A stretch of DNA of 5,962 nt from Ruminiclostridium sp. (lineage in GTDB: Bacteria; Bacillota_A; Clostridia; Oscillospirales; Oscillospiraceae), in the NCBI GenBank assembly GCA_017521345.1, contig JAFXCU010000198.1, positions 1-5,962 of the forward strand, in the 5' to 3' direction. Below, one piece after another: positions 5,931 to 5,962 of this stretch. Every line of letters starts with the position of its first letter. Position 1 is the first letter of the stretch. The notes beneath the pieces were generated by a model. The model was not told the origin of the DNA. It saw nothing but the letters and a program-made list of their open reading frames with translations, and made no database searches. The translations under genes and the position numbers were made by a program.

Positions 5931-5962
5931 TGGTGGAGACAACAGAACTCGAATCTGTGACC
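5931..5962 (-). tRNA. 3' part of a tRNA gene (isotype not determinable)
   Basis: Read on the - strand, 5962-5959 is GGTC, which fits the end of a variable loop. A T-arm follows: stem ACAGA (5958-5954), 7-base loop TTCGAGT (5953-5947) and stem TCTGT (5946-5942). Then come a 7-base acceptor strand TGTCTCC (5941-5935), discriminator A (5934) and encoded CCA (5933-5931). The 5' half, with the anticodon, is beyond the window, so the amino acid is unknown; the 5' acceptor strand should read close to GGAGACA. The T-stem closing pair is A53-U61 instead of the nearly universal G53-C61. A terminator follows at once, supporting a transcribed gene, though a decayed copy cannot be excluded. Confidence 0.8.

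Overview
The window is GC-rich DNA with strongly G/C-ending codons, purine-rich AGGAGG-type ribosome binding sites, sigma-A type promoters, short U-tract terminators, and a tRNA whose CCA end is encoded. That combination, together with the protein families present (a Uup/YfmR-like ABC-F protein, an NhaC-family antiporter, an AEC transporter and a gamma-type class I aminotransferase), points to a GC-rich member of the Clostridia, perhaps an Oscillospiraceae-like gut anaerobe. This placement is an inference from style and was not tested by any search.

Layout, left to right. At 1-72 (+) lies the 3' end of an unidentified gene. It is followed by a 12-bp hairpin (111-140) and a long bidirectional terminator (146-188), which also ends the convergent ABC-F gene (188-1975, -). 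The ABC-F gene is divergent from an NhaC-family antiporter gene (2069-3373, +). The 93-bp divergent intergenic region holds a good promoter for the antiporter, a possible weaker promoter for the ABC-F gene whose -10 overlaps it, and a 14-bp inverted repeat. The antiporter gene converges on an AEC-family permease gene (3385-4308, -). The two share a nearly perfect bidirectional terminator (3353-3386) built from the coding ends of both genes. Upstream of the permease on the same strand is an aspartate aminotransferase-like gene (4366-5721, -), separated from it by an intrinsic terminator (4327-4358). The aminotransferase has a strong promoter (5780-5808), and the terminator and 3' end of a tRNA gene (5894-5962, -) lie upstream of that and run off the window.

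The genes look like ordinary chromosomal housekeeping and transport functions. The ABC-F protein is predicted to act on the ribosome. The aminotransferase connects oxaloacetate/aspartate with glutamate/2-oxoglutarate. The two carriers may exchange ions or organic acids. No mobile element, CRISPR array, phage gene, toxin-antitoxin pair or obvious new multi-gene system is visible. The points most worth a second look are small-scale: a C-terminal helical tail on the aminotransferase, a terminator placed just ahead of the permease ribosome binding site, a shared terminator that encodes the end of the antiporter, an inverted repeat over the antiporter -35 element, and a tRNA T-arm lacking the usual G53-C61 pair.
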